DNA of 64,000 bases, from positions 186,001 through 250,000 of the forward strand of contig NZ_JANUSB010000015.1 in NCBI RefSeq assembly GCF_024793895.1, written 5' to 3'. The notes beneath the pieces are model-generated. The model was not told the origin of the DNA, did no database searches, and saw nothing but the letters and a program-made list of their open reading frames with translations. Of this stretch, positions 1 through 9,957 are shown piece by piece; within the stretch, counting starts at the first letter, position 1; every line of letters starts with the position of its first letter. Source of the DNA: Serratia sp. AKBS12. Its GTDB lineage: Bacteria; Pseudomonadota; Gammaproteobacteria; Enterobacterales; Enterobacteriaceae. The position numbers and the translations under genes are program-made.

Positions 1-1149
<1,149 letters not shown>

Positions 1150-1275
1150 GGAGTTAAAACCTTTTCTGCCACGAAACACCGAGGGTTAACCGGTGGTAAA
1201 CCGCCTGCGGCGGCGAAATGAGAGTCAGCGTTCAGCATGCCGAAAAACGGCGGCGAGTTCCACCGTACAATGGTC

Positions 1276-1417
1276 TTAAAGCGCGGGATGGGTGAAAAAA
1301 GCACGCATCTCGTCCAATGGGTCACCGGGTCAGGCGTTCGCTAGCGGCACTGGTGGTTTCGGCATTCGCCGGATTGGTCACCGGCGGAGGAGCGGTTGGA
1401 CGCGGCGCGGCGGTCAT
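1276..1417 (-). pseudogene. Possible degraded coding fragment (unrecognised)
   Basis: A 31-codon frame from an ATG at 1417 to TGA at 1322 gives a proline/alanine-rich peptide (MTAAPRPTAPPPVTNPANAE...). One frame over, the next 15 codons to TAA at 1276 read PLDEMRAFFTHPAL, which looks like a natural protein end. The two pieces could be one short gene tail separated by an indel. The ATG overlaps the stop of the acetyltransferase remnant upstream as ATGA. I do not recognise a family. This may simply be GC-rich non-coding sequence; the only support is the plausible composition. Confidence 0.25.
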
Positions 1418-1614
1418 CGACCGCAGTGGCCCAGTTTATATGCCAGCTTCCTTTTGAGCATTAGCCACTCATGATCGACGATCGAGAACATCACCACATC
1501 GCGCTAGCAGCCATCCGCGTTGCGTTGATGATTGCTCAGCACACCGTCTTGCCTGGCGCCAAGACGGGCAATGGCCGCCCCTGAAACAGCATTGATCCCG
1601 ATCGCGAGCGGCAT
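1414..1614 (-). pseudogene. Remnant of a RimJ/RimL-type GNAT acetyltransferase
   Basis: Read on the minus strand from 1614, 67 codons give a recognisable C-terminal end of a RimJ/RimL-type N-acetyltransferase: ARLGARQDGVLSNHQRNADG, then an in-frame TAG at 1504-1506, then RDVVMFSIVDHEWLMLKRKL. Intact relatives usually read NHxRxADGxxRDTVMFSIxxxEWPxVKxxL over this stretch, so the stop replaces a normal sense codon. The N-terminal two thirds of such a gene are absent. The fragment lies just downstream of the intact GNAT gene at 1652-2083 but is a different GNAT subfamily, so it is not a duplicated tail of that gene. Confidence 0.7.
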
Positions 1615-1651
1615 TATTTGACGCCTTCATACGGTAATCCCTATTGATGGT

Positions 1652-2083
1652 TCAGCGCACATAGCCGCTGTTTTGCAGTCGGGTCAGGGTGGCGCCTTCC
1701 GCAAACACCATACCGGTGGTCAGGTCGTGGAAACCGTATCTTTTGTAGAACGCCAGCTTGTCAGGTACCGAATAGATGAATATTTTGCCCAGCGGAGCCA
1801 GATCCTCCATGATGCGATCCATCAACTGACCGCCGTAGCCGCGCCCTTGAAAGTCGGGGTGAATGGCGACGTCAGCCAGATAGGCGACGGAAATGCGATC
1901 GCTGATGGCATGGGCGGTAGCGATCAGCTCGCCGTCTAGGTAGCCCCAATAGCAGAATTGGTTATTGCCGTAGACCTGTTCGGTGAGCAGCGGATCGCGC
2001 TTGCCCAGCCCGGCCGCCTCCAGCAGCTCGGCCAGTCGTTGCCAGTCAACCGGGTAGCGGCGTTGATCGGTGACAATCTCCAT
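1652..2083 (-). CDS. GNAT-family N-acetyltransferase
   Basis: A 143-residue acyl-CoA-dependent acetyltransferase of the GNAT superfamily. The acetyl-CoA binding motif A is clear: YLADVAIHPDFQGRGYGGQLMDRIM at about residues 69-93, followed by the C-terminal KLAFYKRYGFHDL motif B region common to small-molecule GNATs. The substrate cannot be read from sequence. The ATG at 2083 has AAGGAG seven bases upstream. It begins nine bases after the stop of the TPR gene and is probably co-transcribed with it. Confidence 0.88.
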   Translation of the reverse strand: MEIVTDQRRYPVDWQRLAELLEAAGLGKRDPLLTEQVYGNNQFCYWGYLDGELIATAHAISDRISVAYLADVAIHPDFQGRGYGGQLMDRIMEDLAPLGKIFIYSVPDKLAFYKRYGFHDLTTGMVFAEGATLTRLQNSGYVR

Positions 2084-2092
2084 GTTTTCTCC

Positions 2093-2572
2093 TTAGCCGA
2101 TGCGATCGAGATCGGCGGCATATTGGCGGATCGCCCGTTGGTAACTGCTGATATCGCGATGCGCAGAGGTTTCTGCCAGCAGCAGCAGCAGGTCGGTCAC
2201 CGCCTGTTTGGTTTCTCCCAGGTTGTACAGCGTCATCGCGCGGAACAGGGTAATCTCTTTGGCCTGCGGGAATTCTGCCAGCCCGTGGTCAAAGGTGGCC
2301 AATGACTGCTGATACTGCCCCAGCGCGCGGTAGGTGCTGCCCAGCCCAAGCCAGGCCTCCTGGCGCTGTTGTGCCGGCAAGTCACGGGCCAGCGCCGCCA
2401 GATAGCAAGGGATCGCCTGTTGTTCCAGGCCTTGGCTGTCATACAGACAGGCCAGCTGATAATGCAGCACGGGGTCTTCCGGCTGCCGTTGCAACTGCTC
2501 TATGGCCAGCTCGGTCGCTTCCTGATAGCGGCCAAGCGCTTTCAACTGCTCGATGGTTAACGTTGCAGGCAT
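2093..2572 (-). CDS. Tetratricopeptide-repeat protein
   Basis: A 159-residue soluble protein built from TPR-like helix pairs: a predicted start at 2572 (MPATLTIEQLKALGRYQEA), then repeats around VLHYQLACLYDSQGLEQQAIPCY, EAWLGLGSTYRALGQYQQSLATF and TLFRAMTLYNLGETKQAVTDL. It resembles the small TPR proteins called tetratrico-peptide-repeat group 5 in other bacteria, which probably act as protein-protein adaptors. No signal peptide or enzyme motif is visible. The frame is open for another 43 codons upstream, but that stretch lacks TPR character and contains the promoter-like AT-rich interval. It is followed closely by a GNAT gene; a shared function is possible but unproven. Confidence 0.8.
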   Translation of the reverse strand: MPATLTIEQLKALGRYQEATELAIEQLQRQPEDPVLHYQLACLYDSQGLEQQAIPCYLAALARDLPAQQRQEAWLGLGSTYRALGQYQQSLATFDHGLAEFPQAKEITLFRAMTLYNLGETKQAVTDLLLLLAETSAHRDISSYQRAIRQYAADLDRIG

Positions 2573-2787
2573 AATGACGGCACCTTGGTGTATATATGAC
2601 GTTTTTGGCACGCTACTACGGAAAAATTGACGGTACAAGGCAAACGCACGCCGGCTTGAGTTGGTGAATAATCCGAAAATGTGCGCCAACCCCGGTTTCA
2701 TTGGCTGGAACCGTTCCCGAAACGCTTCACTTGGTCAAATAACAGGCGTAGAATTCGCAGCGTTAAATAAGTGAGGTTGTAAAGTTT

Positions 2788-2847
2788 ATGGTAGATCGCG
2801 AGTTGGGAAACTGGAAAGATTTCATTGACGAAATGTTGGGCAACTGA
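2788..2847 (+). CDS. ypfM: Small protein YpfM (19 residues)
   Basis: A 19-codon gene reading MVDRELGNWKDFIDEMLGN. It matches the E. coli small protein YpfM (MVERELGNWKDFIEVMLRK) at 13 of 19 positions and sits at the same place, between acrD and the arsC-like/dapE pair. GTGAGG lies 14 bases upstream of the ATG as a possible distant ribosome-binding site. A hairpin terminator follows at 2926-2956. Function is unknown in E. coli, where the protein is reported to be expressed. Conservation of a frame this short across genera argues it is a real gene. Confidence 0.85.
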   Translation: MVDRELGNWKDFIDEMLGN

Positions 2848-2925
2848 CGGTTAACAACAAGGCTGGTTCAATTGTTTAGTCTTGAAACCCTCCGGGAACA
2901 TCCTGCGGATGGTTCTCGATAAAAA

Positions 2926-2956
2926 GTAGCATCGGTGTGCCGACGCTGCTTTTTTT
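2926..2956. terminator. Intrinsic terminator between ypfM and acrD
   Basis: An imperfect hairpin with arms AGCATCGG and CCGACGCT (one A/C mismatch) and loop TGTG is followed on the plus strand by seven T; on the minus strand the flanking run is TTTTT. It can therefore end ypfM transcripts and, in reverse, acrD transcripts, whose stop is at 2961. Confidence 0.8.
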
Positions 2957-2960
2957 ATGC

Positions 2961-5900
2961 TTACTCTTCGGTTTTCTCCACCAGCGGTGGCAGCGTTTGC
3001 CGACCCGGGAAGCGTCGCCGCACCAGCACAAAGAACAGCGGCACGAAGAAGATAGCCAGCAGCGTGGCAGAAATCATCCCCCCCATGACGCCGGTGCCGA
3101 CGGCGTGCTGGCTGCCGGAGCCAGCACCCTGACTGATGGTCATCGGCAGTACGCCGAAGATGAACGCCAGCGAGGTCATCAGAATCGGCCGCAGACGCAT
3201 ACGTGCCGCCTCCAGCGTCGCCGCCGTCAGATCCTGTCCTTTTTGATTCAGTTCGTTGGCAAACTCGACGATCAAAATGGCATTCTTGGCGGACAGGCCG
3301 ATAATGGTCAGCAGACCTACCTGGAAGTAAACGTCGTTTTCCAGCCCGCGCAGCCAGGTGGCGGCCACGGCGCCAATCACTCCCAACGGCACCACCAGCA
3401 TCACCGAGAACGGAATCGACCAGCTTTCATACAACGCTGCCAGACACAGGAACACCACCAGCAGCGAAATGGCATACAGCGCCGGCGCCTGTGAACCGGA
3501 AAGGCGTTCCTGGTATGACATGGCGGTCCATTCCAGCCCAAAACCGTTCGGCAACTGGCTGACCAAGCGTTCCATTTCGTTCATCGCAGTGCCGCTGCTG
3601 ACGCCGTCGGCCGCTTCGCCGACAATTTCTACCGCTGAGCTGCCGTTATAGCGTTCCAGGCGCGGTGAGCCGTATTCCCAGCGGCTGGTGGCGAAGGCAG
3701 AAAACGGCACCATGCCGCCGTTGCCGTTGCGGACGTACCATTTGTCGATATCGCCCGGCAGCATGCGGAACGGCGCTGCCGCCTGTACGTAAACTTTTTT
3801 CACCCGGCCGCGATCCACGAAGTCATTGACATAGGTCGAGCCCCAGGCGGTCGACAAGGTGTTGTTGATATCGTCGATGCTGACGCCCAGTGCCTGCGCC
3901 TTGCGTTGATCAATATCGATTTGCAGCTGCGGGCTGTCATCCAGTCCGTTGTGGCGCACCCGCGACAACAGCGGGCTTGCCGCCGCCAGTTGCAACAGTT
4001 GATCGCGTGCCGCCATCAGCTTGCTATGGCCCAGCCCGCCATGATCCTCCAGCTCCATATCGAAGCCGGACGAACTGCCCATGCCGCTGATTGCCGGCGG
4101 GCTGCTGGCGATCACCCGCGCTTCGTTGATGTTGGCGAACGCTTTGGTGGCACGGGCAATAATATCAAACGACGATTCGCCGGAACCGCGCTCGTCCCAA
4201 TCCTTCAAGCGCACGTACATGCGCGCCACGTTCTGGCCATTGCCGCCCGGGCCCGCGCCGATGGTAGCGAACACCGACAGTACGTCCCGTTGCTCTTTGG
4301 TCAGCAGATAGTGTTCCACTTTTTCCACCACCTTGGCAGTCTGCTGCAAAGTCGAACCCGCAGGCAGTTGTACCTGCACGGTGAACACGCCGCGGTCTTC
4401 CAGCGGCAGGAACGAGGTCGGCAACTTCAGGAACAGCAACGCCAGCCCGCCAAGCAGCAACAGGTAGATGAGCATATAGCGCACGCTGTGGTGCAGCACC
4501 CGCGCCACGCCGCGCTCATAGCGCATGGCGCTGCGGTTGAACATGCGGTTGAACCAGCCGAAGAAGCCGCGCTTACCGTGATGATGCCCTTTAACAACCG
4601 GCTTGAGCAGCGTGGCGCACAGGGCAGGGGTGAGGATCATCGCTACCAGTACCGACAGCACCATGGAAGAGACGATGGTGATGGAAAACTGACGGTAGAT
4701 GGCGCCGGTGGTGCCGCCGAAGAACGCCATCGGAATGAACACCGCCGACAGCACCATGGCAATGCCCACCAGTGCCCCCTGGATCTGACCCATGGATTTT
4801 CGGGTGGCTTCACGCGGCGGCAGGCCTTCTTCGCTCATTACGCGTTCGACGTTTTCCACGACCACGATGGCATCATCCACCAATAGGCCGATGGCCAGCA
4901 CCATGGCGAACATGGTGAGGGTGTTGATGCTGAATCCGCAGGCCGAGAGAATGGCAAAGGTGCCGAGCAGCACCACCGGTACGGCAATGGTCGGGATCAG
5001 CGTGGCGCGGAAGTTCTGCAAGAACAGGTACATCACCAGGAACACCAGCACAATCGCTTCCAGCAGGGTTTTCACTACGTCCTGGATCGAGGCTTTGACA
5101 AACGGCGTGGTTTCATAGGCTACCTTGGCCTCCAGCCCACGTGGAAAATACTGCGACAGCTCGTTGATTTTGGCCTTCACCAGTTCATCGGTCTGCAATT
5201 CATTGGCGCCGGAGGCCAGTTTGATATTCATCCCCGCGGCTGGCATGCCGTTATAGCGGCTGAGGTAATCGTAGTTCTCACCCCCCAGTTCAACGGTGGC
5301 AACGTCGCCGAGCGTCACCAGCGAACCGTCCTGATTGACCCTTAAGGTTATCTGGCGAAACTGTTCCGGCGTTTGCAATTGCGACTGGGCGTTGATGGTG
5401 GCGTTCAGCGCCTGTTTGTCGATCGACGGCGTTCCGCCAAGCTGGCCGACCGCTACCTGCGCATTCTGCGACTGGATGGCGCCGACCACGTCTCCGGTGG
5501 TCAACTGGTAACCGTTGAGCTTGTTGGGATCCAGCCAGATGCGCATGGCGTATTGCGACCCGTAGACGTCCATGCTGCCGACGCCGTTGATACGGCTGAG
5601 TGGATCCTGCAGGTTGGACACGATGTAATCGGCGATATCCTGTTTGTCCATGCTGCCGTCGGTGGAGACGAACGCCACCATCATCAGGGTGGTATCGCCA
5701 GATTTCGATACCGTTACACCTTGCTGCTGCACCGCCTGCGGCAAGCGTTTTATCGCCGCCTGCAGCTGGTTCTGTACCTGTTGCATCGCCTCGTTCGGGT
5801 CGGTGCCGGCGTCAAAGGTCAGCGTGACCGTGGCACGGCCGGTGTTGGTGCTTTGCGACGACATATACATCATGTTGTCTAGCCCGGTCATGTTTTGTTC

Positions 5901-6095
5901 GATGATTTGCGTAACGGTATTTTCGAGCGTTTTCGCCGAGGCACCCGGATAGTTCGCGCTGATACGCACGTTTGGCGGCGCCAGGTTGGGATATTGTTCA
6001 ACCGGTAGCGAAAAAATCGCCAAGGCGCCGGTGAGGCAAAGAATAATTGCCAACACCCAGGCAAAAATCGGGCGATCAATAAAAAAATTGGCCAT
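2961..6095 (-). CDS. acrD: RND multidrug efflux pump inner-membrane subunit AcrD
   Basis: A 1044-residue proton-driven RND transporter of the AcrB/AcrD family, which works with a periplasmic adaptor and TolC; E. coli AcrD (1037 aa) exports aminoglycosides and other hydrophilic or acidic compounds. The N-terminus [21 protein letters not shown] is the classic RND first helix, and the proton-relay aspartate pair appears in [21 protein letters not shown] (TM4). Twelve transmembrane segments in two halves can be placed, with large periplasmic loops after TM1 and TM7. I call AcrD rather than AcrB because of its place beside ypfM/arsC/dapE and narQ, as in E. coli, and because no acrA partner lies next to it. 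Confidence 0.93.
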   Translation of the reverse strand: MANFFIDRPIFAWVLAIILCLTGALAIFSLPVEQYPNLAPPNVRISANYPGASAKTLENTVTQIIEQNMTGLDNMMYMSSQSTNTGRATVTLTFDAGTDPNEAMQQVQNQLQAAIKRLPQAVQQQGVTVSKSGDTTLMMVAFVSTDGSMDKQDIADYIVSNLQDPLSRINGVGSMDVYGSQYAMRIWLDPNKLNGYQLTTGDVVGAIQSQNAQVAVGQLGGTPSIDKQALNATINAQSQLQTPEQFRQITLRVNQDGSLVTLGDVATVELGGENYDYLSRYNGMPAAGMNIKLASGANELQTDELVKAKINELSQYFPRGLEAKVAYETTPFVKASIQDVVKTLLEAIVLVFLVMYLFLQNFRATLIPTIAVPVVLLGTFAILSACGFSINTLTMFAMVLAIGLLVDDAIVVVENVERVMSEEGLPPREATRKSMGQIQGALVGIAMVLSAVFIPMAFFGGTTGAIYRQFSITIVSSMVLSVLVAMILTPALCATLLKPVVKGHHHGKRGFFGWFNRMFNRSAMRYERGVARVLHHSVRYMLIYLLLLGGLALLFLKLPTSFLPLEDRGVFTVQVQLPAGSTLQQTAKVVEKVEHYLLTKEQRDVLSVFATIGAGPGGNGQNVARMYVRLKDWDERGSGESSFDIIARATKAFANINEARVIASSPPAISGMGSSSGFDMELEDHGGLGHSKLMAARDQLLQLAAASPLLSRVRHNGLDDSPQLQIDIDQRKAQALGVSIDDINNTLSTAWGSTYVNDFVDRGRVKKVYVQAAAPFRMLPGDIDKWYVRNGNGGMVPFSAFATSRWEYGSPRLERYNGSSAVEIVGEAADGVSSGTAMNEMERLVSQLPNGFGLEWTAMSYQERLSGSQAPALYAISLLVVFLCLAALYESWSIPFSVMLVVPLGVIGAVAATWLRGLENDVYFQVGLLTIIGLSAKNAILIVEFANELNQKGQDLTAATLEAARMRLRPILMTSLAFIFGVLPMTISQGAGSGSQHAVGTGVMGGMISATLLAIFFVPLFFVLVRRRFPGRQTLPPLVEKTEE

Positions 6096-6205
6096 GTAGC
6101 GCGAACCTCGTGGTGTCTTGTTCTATCTTTAATTACGCATTAACGTTGCATTATTGGCGGTTGGGAAGGATTCCGACGCTAATGCACTTTACTCGTGAAG
6201 CGCGA

Positions 6206-6223
6206 TTAAAGCGTGGAGAAAAA
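6206..6223 (-). promoter_or_regulatory. Possible partial BaeR box upstream of acrD
   Basis: On the minus strand, 111-128 bases before the acrD start, the sequence TTTTTCTCCACGCTTTAA matches the first ten bases of the E. coli BaeR box (TTTTTCTCCATDATTGGC) but not the second half. BaeR activates acrD in E. coli. The half-match could be chance, since the stretch is a poly-T tract. Confidence 0.22.
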
Positions 6224-6351
6224 AAGGAGATAATGTAAATAACGGTAGCCTATGCCCGCGCCGGCGGCGAGTTTTGCCAAACAAACGCCATGACAACGAC
6301 TTATCAGCGTTTGTTAACTAAACCGGCATTAATCTGACGTTGGAGTAAGGA

Positions 6352-6630
6352 ATGGAAATAAACCCGGTATTTGCCCGCCGCCTGTATTTATGCTGGCTGA
6401 TTAGCCACAGCGAGCGGCCGAATGTGCCACGGCTGATGGAGCTGACCGGCTGGCCGCGTCGCACCTTGCAGGACGTGCTGAAGGCGTTGCCTGGCCTGGG
6501 GGTGGAATTGCAGTTTATACAGCAGGGCGTGCGCAATAATGACGGCTATTATCAATTGGACAGTTGGGGGCCGCTCAGCAAGAGCTGGGTCTATCAGCAT
6601 CATCAGACGCTGCTGGGGGCGATAGCATAA
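6352..6630 (+). CDS. Small winged-helix/HTH DNA-binding protein
   Basis: A 92-residue protein divergent from acrD. Residues about 5-55 form a helix-turn-helix/winged-helix pattern: ARRLYLCWLISHSERPNVPRLMELTGWPRRTLQDVLKAL, with TGWPRRTLQDVL as the likely recognition helix. The rest (VELQFIQQGVRNNDGYYQLDSWGPL) could be the wing and a short tail. There is no ligand domain or membrane segment. GGAGTAAGG lies just upstream of the ATG. Position next to acrD suggests, but does not show, a regulatory link. I do not recognise a named family member. Confidence 0.75.
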   Translation: MEINPVFARRLYLCWLISHSERPNVPRLMELTGWPRRTLQDVLKALPGLGVELQFIQQGVRNNDGYYQLDSWGPLSKSWVYQHHQTLLGAIA

Positions 6631-6631
6631 C

Positions 6632-6653
6632 GATCCCCGGCGTGCCGGGGATC
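6632..6653. terminator. Perfect hairpin between winged-helix gene and narP
   Basis: GATCCCCGGC, a two-base GT loop, and GCCGGGGATC form a perfect 10-bp stem directly after the stop of the winged-helix gene and just before the narP stop on the other strand. There is no clear T-run on either side, so it is a likely convergent-gene barrier or a weak terminator. Confidence 0.55.
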
Positions 6654-6656
6654 GGC

Positions 6657-7286
6657 TTATTGGCTCTTGTATTCCAGATACATTACCGTAGCGGCCACGC
6701 GCGAGCGCACGTCCAGCTTGCGCAGCATATTGCGAATATGCACCTTTACCGTTTCTTCCGAAATGTGCAATTGCATTGCTACCTGCTTGTTTGACATGCC
6801 GCGAGCCACTTCCTGCAACACATCCAGTTCCCGTTCGGTGAGATCGGCAAACGGATCGTGCTGTTCGCTACGGGAAGAAAGATAATCCGCCACCGCATCA
6901 CTGATCACGTTCTCGCCCTCGGCGGCCAGTCGAATCGATGTCAATAACTGCTCCGGCTCGCTGTCCTTTAACAGATAACCGTCGGCACCGGCGTCGATCA
7001 GGGCATACACGTCGTTGCGTGCGTCTGACACGGTCAGCACGATGATGCGCGCATCAACGCCGTCGTTACGCAAGGCTTTCAGGGTATCGAGGCCGGAAAG
7101 GCCCTTCATGTTCAGATCCAGTAAGATGACATCGGGCGAGTGCTGCGCGGCCAACGCGATGGCGTCGTTGCCATTACTGGCTTCAGCCACCACGGTAAAC
7201 AGCGGATCCAGCCCCAGCAGCTGTTTAATGCCGCGACGCATCAGCGGGTGGTCGTCGACGATCATCACTCGGTAGTGCTTCATCAT
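6657..7286 (-). CDS. narP: Nitrate/nitrite response regulator NarP
   Basis: A 209-residue NarL/FixJ-type response regulator. The receiver domain has the acidic pair in VDDHPLMRRG, the phospho-acceptor D57 in VILLDLNMKGLSGLD, T85 and K107 (GYLLKDS). The LuxR-type HTH ends the protein: LTERELDVLQEVARGMSNKQVAMQLHISEETVKVHIRN. Wording and length match E. coli NarP closely. I chose the first ATG of MMKHYRV at 7286 because AGGGAG lies eight bases upstream; the frame extends 13 codons further without a better site. It lies downstream of narQ on the same strand with a 128-base gap, so the sensor and regulator are linked here, unlike in E. coli. It likely activates the divergent nap operon. Confidence 0.93.
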   Translation of the reverse strand: MMKHYRVMIVDDHPLMRRGIKQLLGLDPLFTVVAEASNGNDAIALAAQHSPDVILLDLNMKGLSGLDTLKALRNDGVDARIIVLTVSDARNDVYALIDAGADGYLLKDSEPEQLLTSIRLAAEGENVISDAVADYLSSRSEQHDPFADLTERELDVLQEVARGMSNKQVAMQLHISEETVKVHIRNMLRKLDVRSRVAATVMYLEYKSQ

Positions 7287-7414
7287 GAAAATTGCTCCCT
7301 GTAGCGAGTAAAGCCACTCTAACACGGGGTAAACGAGTGGAACTGACTCTCATTTAAAATAGTGGCAATTGGCGCGAACTGCCGTAACGAAAGGGCGTAC
7401 ACCCGTTGTTTATT

Positions 7415-9097
7415 TTATGGTGGAAACGTCAGACAGACGTCGGTGCCGCCCCGTTCTCCACGTGCTATATGTAATCTTCCCCCCAGACGTGCGGCCCGCT
7501 CGCTCATGATCGACAGGCCGTAGTGGCCTTCCGGCTCGTCAAGGCTGTCGATACCACAGCCGTCATCGCTGATACAGATATGGTTGTCGCCGTTGGCGGC
7601 CATGCTGCAGTGAATGACAATCTCTTGTGCGTCGGCGTGTTTGATGGCATTGAGCACCGCTTCCCGCACGATTTGCAGCGCATGAACCTGCTGTTGGGCA
7701 TTCAGCGCCTGCGAGGAAAGTCTACAGTGTAACCGAATCCGGGCGCGGGTTAGCATTTTTAATGGCGCCAGTAATTGCTGTAGAGCCGTATTTAAATCCG
7801 CTTCCTGAATGCTCAGACGGAAGGTGGCCAACAGCTCGCGTAGCTGACGGTAAGCGTCGGCCAGCGCACGCTCGAAGTCGGCGATGATCGACTGCGCCTG
7901 CGGTGAACCGTCCGCCAGCGTACGTTTCAGCAGCGTCATCTGGATGCGTAAAAAGGTCAGTGCCTGCGCCAGTGAATCATGCAGTTCACGGGCGATGGTG
8001 GCACGCTCTTCCATCAGCAGAAACTGCACGTGCTGCTTTTGAGTCCGGTTGAAGTATACGCCGCGGCCGAGCATATTGGCCACGCTCTGCATCAGGTGCG
8101 GGTTTGGCATCTGTGCGTCGGTCTGCCAGCTCAACTGCCCCAGCGGCCGGTCTTCCTGCATGATGGTCAGTCGCTGCCAGGCTCGGTCTGCCAGTGCTTC
8201 ACCGCTGCCGAGCCGCCACTGACTGAAGCTGTCCTGCACATTGAGTTGAATGCAGGGCAATCGCTCGCTATGACGCACGATGCGCAATACCTCTTCAAAC
8301 GCCTGCTGATCGATCTGCCCCACGCTCAGCGCCTGCGAACAGCTGTACATCACTTCCAGCGTTTTATTGGCCTGTTGCAGGCGCTCGGTTTTTTCCTGCA
8401 CTTTCTGCTCCAGCGACTGGTAGAGCCGGGACAGATCGCTGGACATGGCGGTAAAGGCTGTCGACAGGACCCCCAGTTCGTTCGGCAATGCAACGTCAAG
8501 TGGCGGGTGGTTGAAATCCCGCTGTTGCACTCGCTGGCTGGCGGCCACCAGCTGCTTCAACGGTGCCACCACCTGGCGGCGCATAAAGCGGATGCAGAAC
8601 AGTACCAGGCCGATAATGGCGATATAGCCCACCACGCTGATGGTGGCAACGATCGCCAGCTTGAGTTCCGAATAGCGTTGCAACGCCAGCACAAATCGAT
8701 CGATCTGGCTGACGTAGCTGGCGACATTGTCCTGATAGTATTGCGTTTGCCCGTTATGAATCTGCTGTTCCAGCCGTTGCCATGCTTGCAGCAGGGAGAG
8801 GTATTTCTCGCGTACCTCTTGCGGCACGTAGAATCGGTCCAGTTTCTGTAATGCTGGCGCCTGCAGGGTATGTTGATAAGCCGCCAGATGCTGTTCCAGC
8901 ATGGCGTTGTGTTGCGCCAAATCGTAGGCCAGGCGGTAACTTTGCATGCGCAGCGAACCGGCGATATTGACCGCTTCGGCGTCGCGCAGGCTATCGGCAA
9001 CGGTGGTTAGCGCCAGGCCGGTAGAGAGTACCGACAGCACCACAATGCAGATCAACGCCTTGGCCAGGCTGCTGGTCACTGAACGTTTAACGAGCAA
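7415..9097 (-). CDS. narQ: Nitrate/nitrite sensor histidine kinase NarQ
   Basis: A 560-residue membrane sensor kinase (E. coli NarQ is 566). After a first membrane helix (about residues 12-34) comes the periplasmic ligand P-box, NIAGSLRMQSYRLAYDLA, which binds nitrate or nitrite across the dimer. A second helix (about 148-168) leads to a HAMP linker (VVAPLKQLVAASQRVQQRDF), a signalling helix, a GAF-like region and the HisKA_3 box ERATIARELHDSLAQALTF with the phosphorylated His. The ATPase has DDGCGID and GHYGLSIMSERA. The start codon is TTG at 9097, preceded by AAGGA at seven bases and giving the conserved N-terminus (M)LVKRSV; no ATG fits. It is divergent from nap. Confidence 0.93.
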   Translation of the reverse strand: MLVKRSVTSSLAKALICIVVLSVLSTGLALTTVADSLRDAEAVNIAGSLRMQSYRLAYDLAQHNAMLEQHLAAYQHTLQAPALQKLDRFYVPQEVREKYLSLLQAWQRLEQQIHNGQTQYYQDNVASYVSQIDRFVLALQRYSELKLAIVATISVVGYIAIIGLVLFCIRFMRRQVVAPLKQLVAASQRVQQRDFNHPPLDVALPNELGVLSTAFTAMSSDLSRLYQSLEQKVQEKTERLQQANKTLEVMYSCSQALSVGQIDQQAFEEVLRIVRHSERLPCIQLNVQDSFSQWRLGSGEALADRAWQRLTIMQEDRPLGQLSWQTDAQMPNPHLMQSVANMLGRGVYFNRTQKQHVQFLLMEERATIARELHDSLAQALTFLRIQMTLLKRTLADGSPQAQSIIADFERALADAYRQLRELLATFRLSIQEADLNTALQQLLAPLKMLTRARIRLHCRLSSQALNAQQQVHALQIVREAVLNAIKHADAQEIVIHCSMAANGDNHICISDDGCGIDSLDEPEGHYGLSIMSERAARLGGRLHIARGERGGTDVCLTFPP

Positions 9098-9294
9098 AAC
9101 GGTTTCCTTCTAGGGTAACGGCATGTGTGGCGATGCCATTCGAAGACAAAACCGGCGCTTTTGCAACAGAAATGCGCTGGCGTGGCGATACGGTACGGTG
9201 GGCGACAGGCGGTGAGGCCCCCTCGTTATATACAAAAAGCAATAACGCTTCGGCAGTAAAACGGGCATCAAATGACCTTACAGATGATAAGAGA

Positions 9295-9350
9295 TTGATC
9301 TGGCGCAAGCTACCCCCTGATTTACCCCTTTAGGGTGATTATCTACCCCT
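9295..9350. promoter_or_regulatory. nap control region: NarP/NarL heptamers and FNR-like half site
   Basis: Within the 365-base gap between narQ and napF, TACCCCT (9323-9329) and AGGGTGA (9332-9338) form a 7-2-7 inverted heptamer pair, the arrangement bound by NarP and NarL. Further single heptamers are TACCCCC (9311-9317) and TACCCCT (9344-9350). Upstream, TTGAT-N4-CGCAA (9295-9308) has one good and one poor half of an FNR site. Together these fit an anaerobic, nitrate-responsive nap promoter. An inverted repeat GGCGAT-TAA-ATCGCC at 9411-9425 lies in the probable napF leader. The remainder of the gap (9098-9290) shows nothing I can name. Confidence 0.6.
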
Positions 9351-9462
9351 GAAGTCCAGCCTATTTTAGCCTCACCTACACCAGGGAAAGACCGTTTAAA
9401 ACAACAAAAAGGCGATTAAATCGCCATTGGATTTGCATACAGCAATGTCAAGGATAAATAGC

Positions 9463-9957
9463 ATGGCCGAATTGTCGCGGCGCAAACTGCTCAGTGGACA
9501 ATGGCGTCACCCCTCAACGGCGATCCGCCCTCCGTGGTCGCTGGCTGAACCTCGCTTTATCGCCGGCTGCAGCCGCTGCCAGGCGTGCATCAGTGCCTGT
9601 GAAACCGGCGTGCTGCGCGTCGGCAGCGGCGGGTATCCGGAAATCGACTTCACCCAGGCGGAATGCACTTTCTGCGGCGCTTGCGCCAGTGCGTGCGACG
9701 CCGCGCTGTTCCATCCGCTGAACACTCCGCCGTGGCGGCTGCACGCCGTGATAGATGCTGGTTGTCTGGCCTTGCGTGGGGTGGAGTGCCGCAGCTGTCA
9801 GGACAGCTGCGAGTCACGGGCGATTCGCTTCCAGCCACGCCTGGGTGGCGTGGCGCATCCCGGGCTGAACGCCATGGCCTGTAATGGCTGCGGCGCCTGC
9901 GTGGCAGGCTGCCCAACTCATGCAATCAGCTTAACCCGGAGTGAACACCATGAATAA
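9463..9957 (+). CDS. napF: Ferredoxin-type protein NapF
   Basis: NapF is a cytoplasmic iron-sulfur protein thought to help mature or feed electrons to NapA before its export. The 164-residue product (MAELSRRKLLSGQW...) carries three ferredoxin clusters plus an extra cysteine set: CSRCQACISAC, CTFCGACASAC, CRSCQDSC and CNGCGACVAGC. Length and order match E. coli NapF. Of the possible starts (9427, 9445, 9463) I chose 9463 because AAGGA stands eight bases before it. It opens the napFDAGHBC operon and overlaps napD by eight bases. Confidence 0.93.
   Translation: MAELSRRKLLSGQWRHPSTAIRPPWSLAEPRFIAGCSRCQACISACETGVLRVGSGGYPEIDFTQAECTFCGACASACDAALFHPLNTPPWRLHAVIDAGCLALRGVECRSCQDSCESRAIRFQPRLGGVAHPGLNAMACNGCGACVAGCPTHAISLTRSEHHE

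Noticed and set aside
1292-1474. A 60-codon plus-strand frame in the gap after the arsC-like gene
   Set aside because: It runs antisense to the two gene remnants, has R/G/S-rich composition and no match to anything I know.
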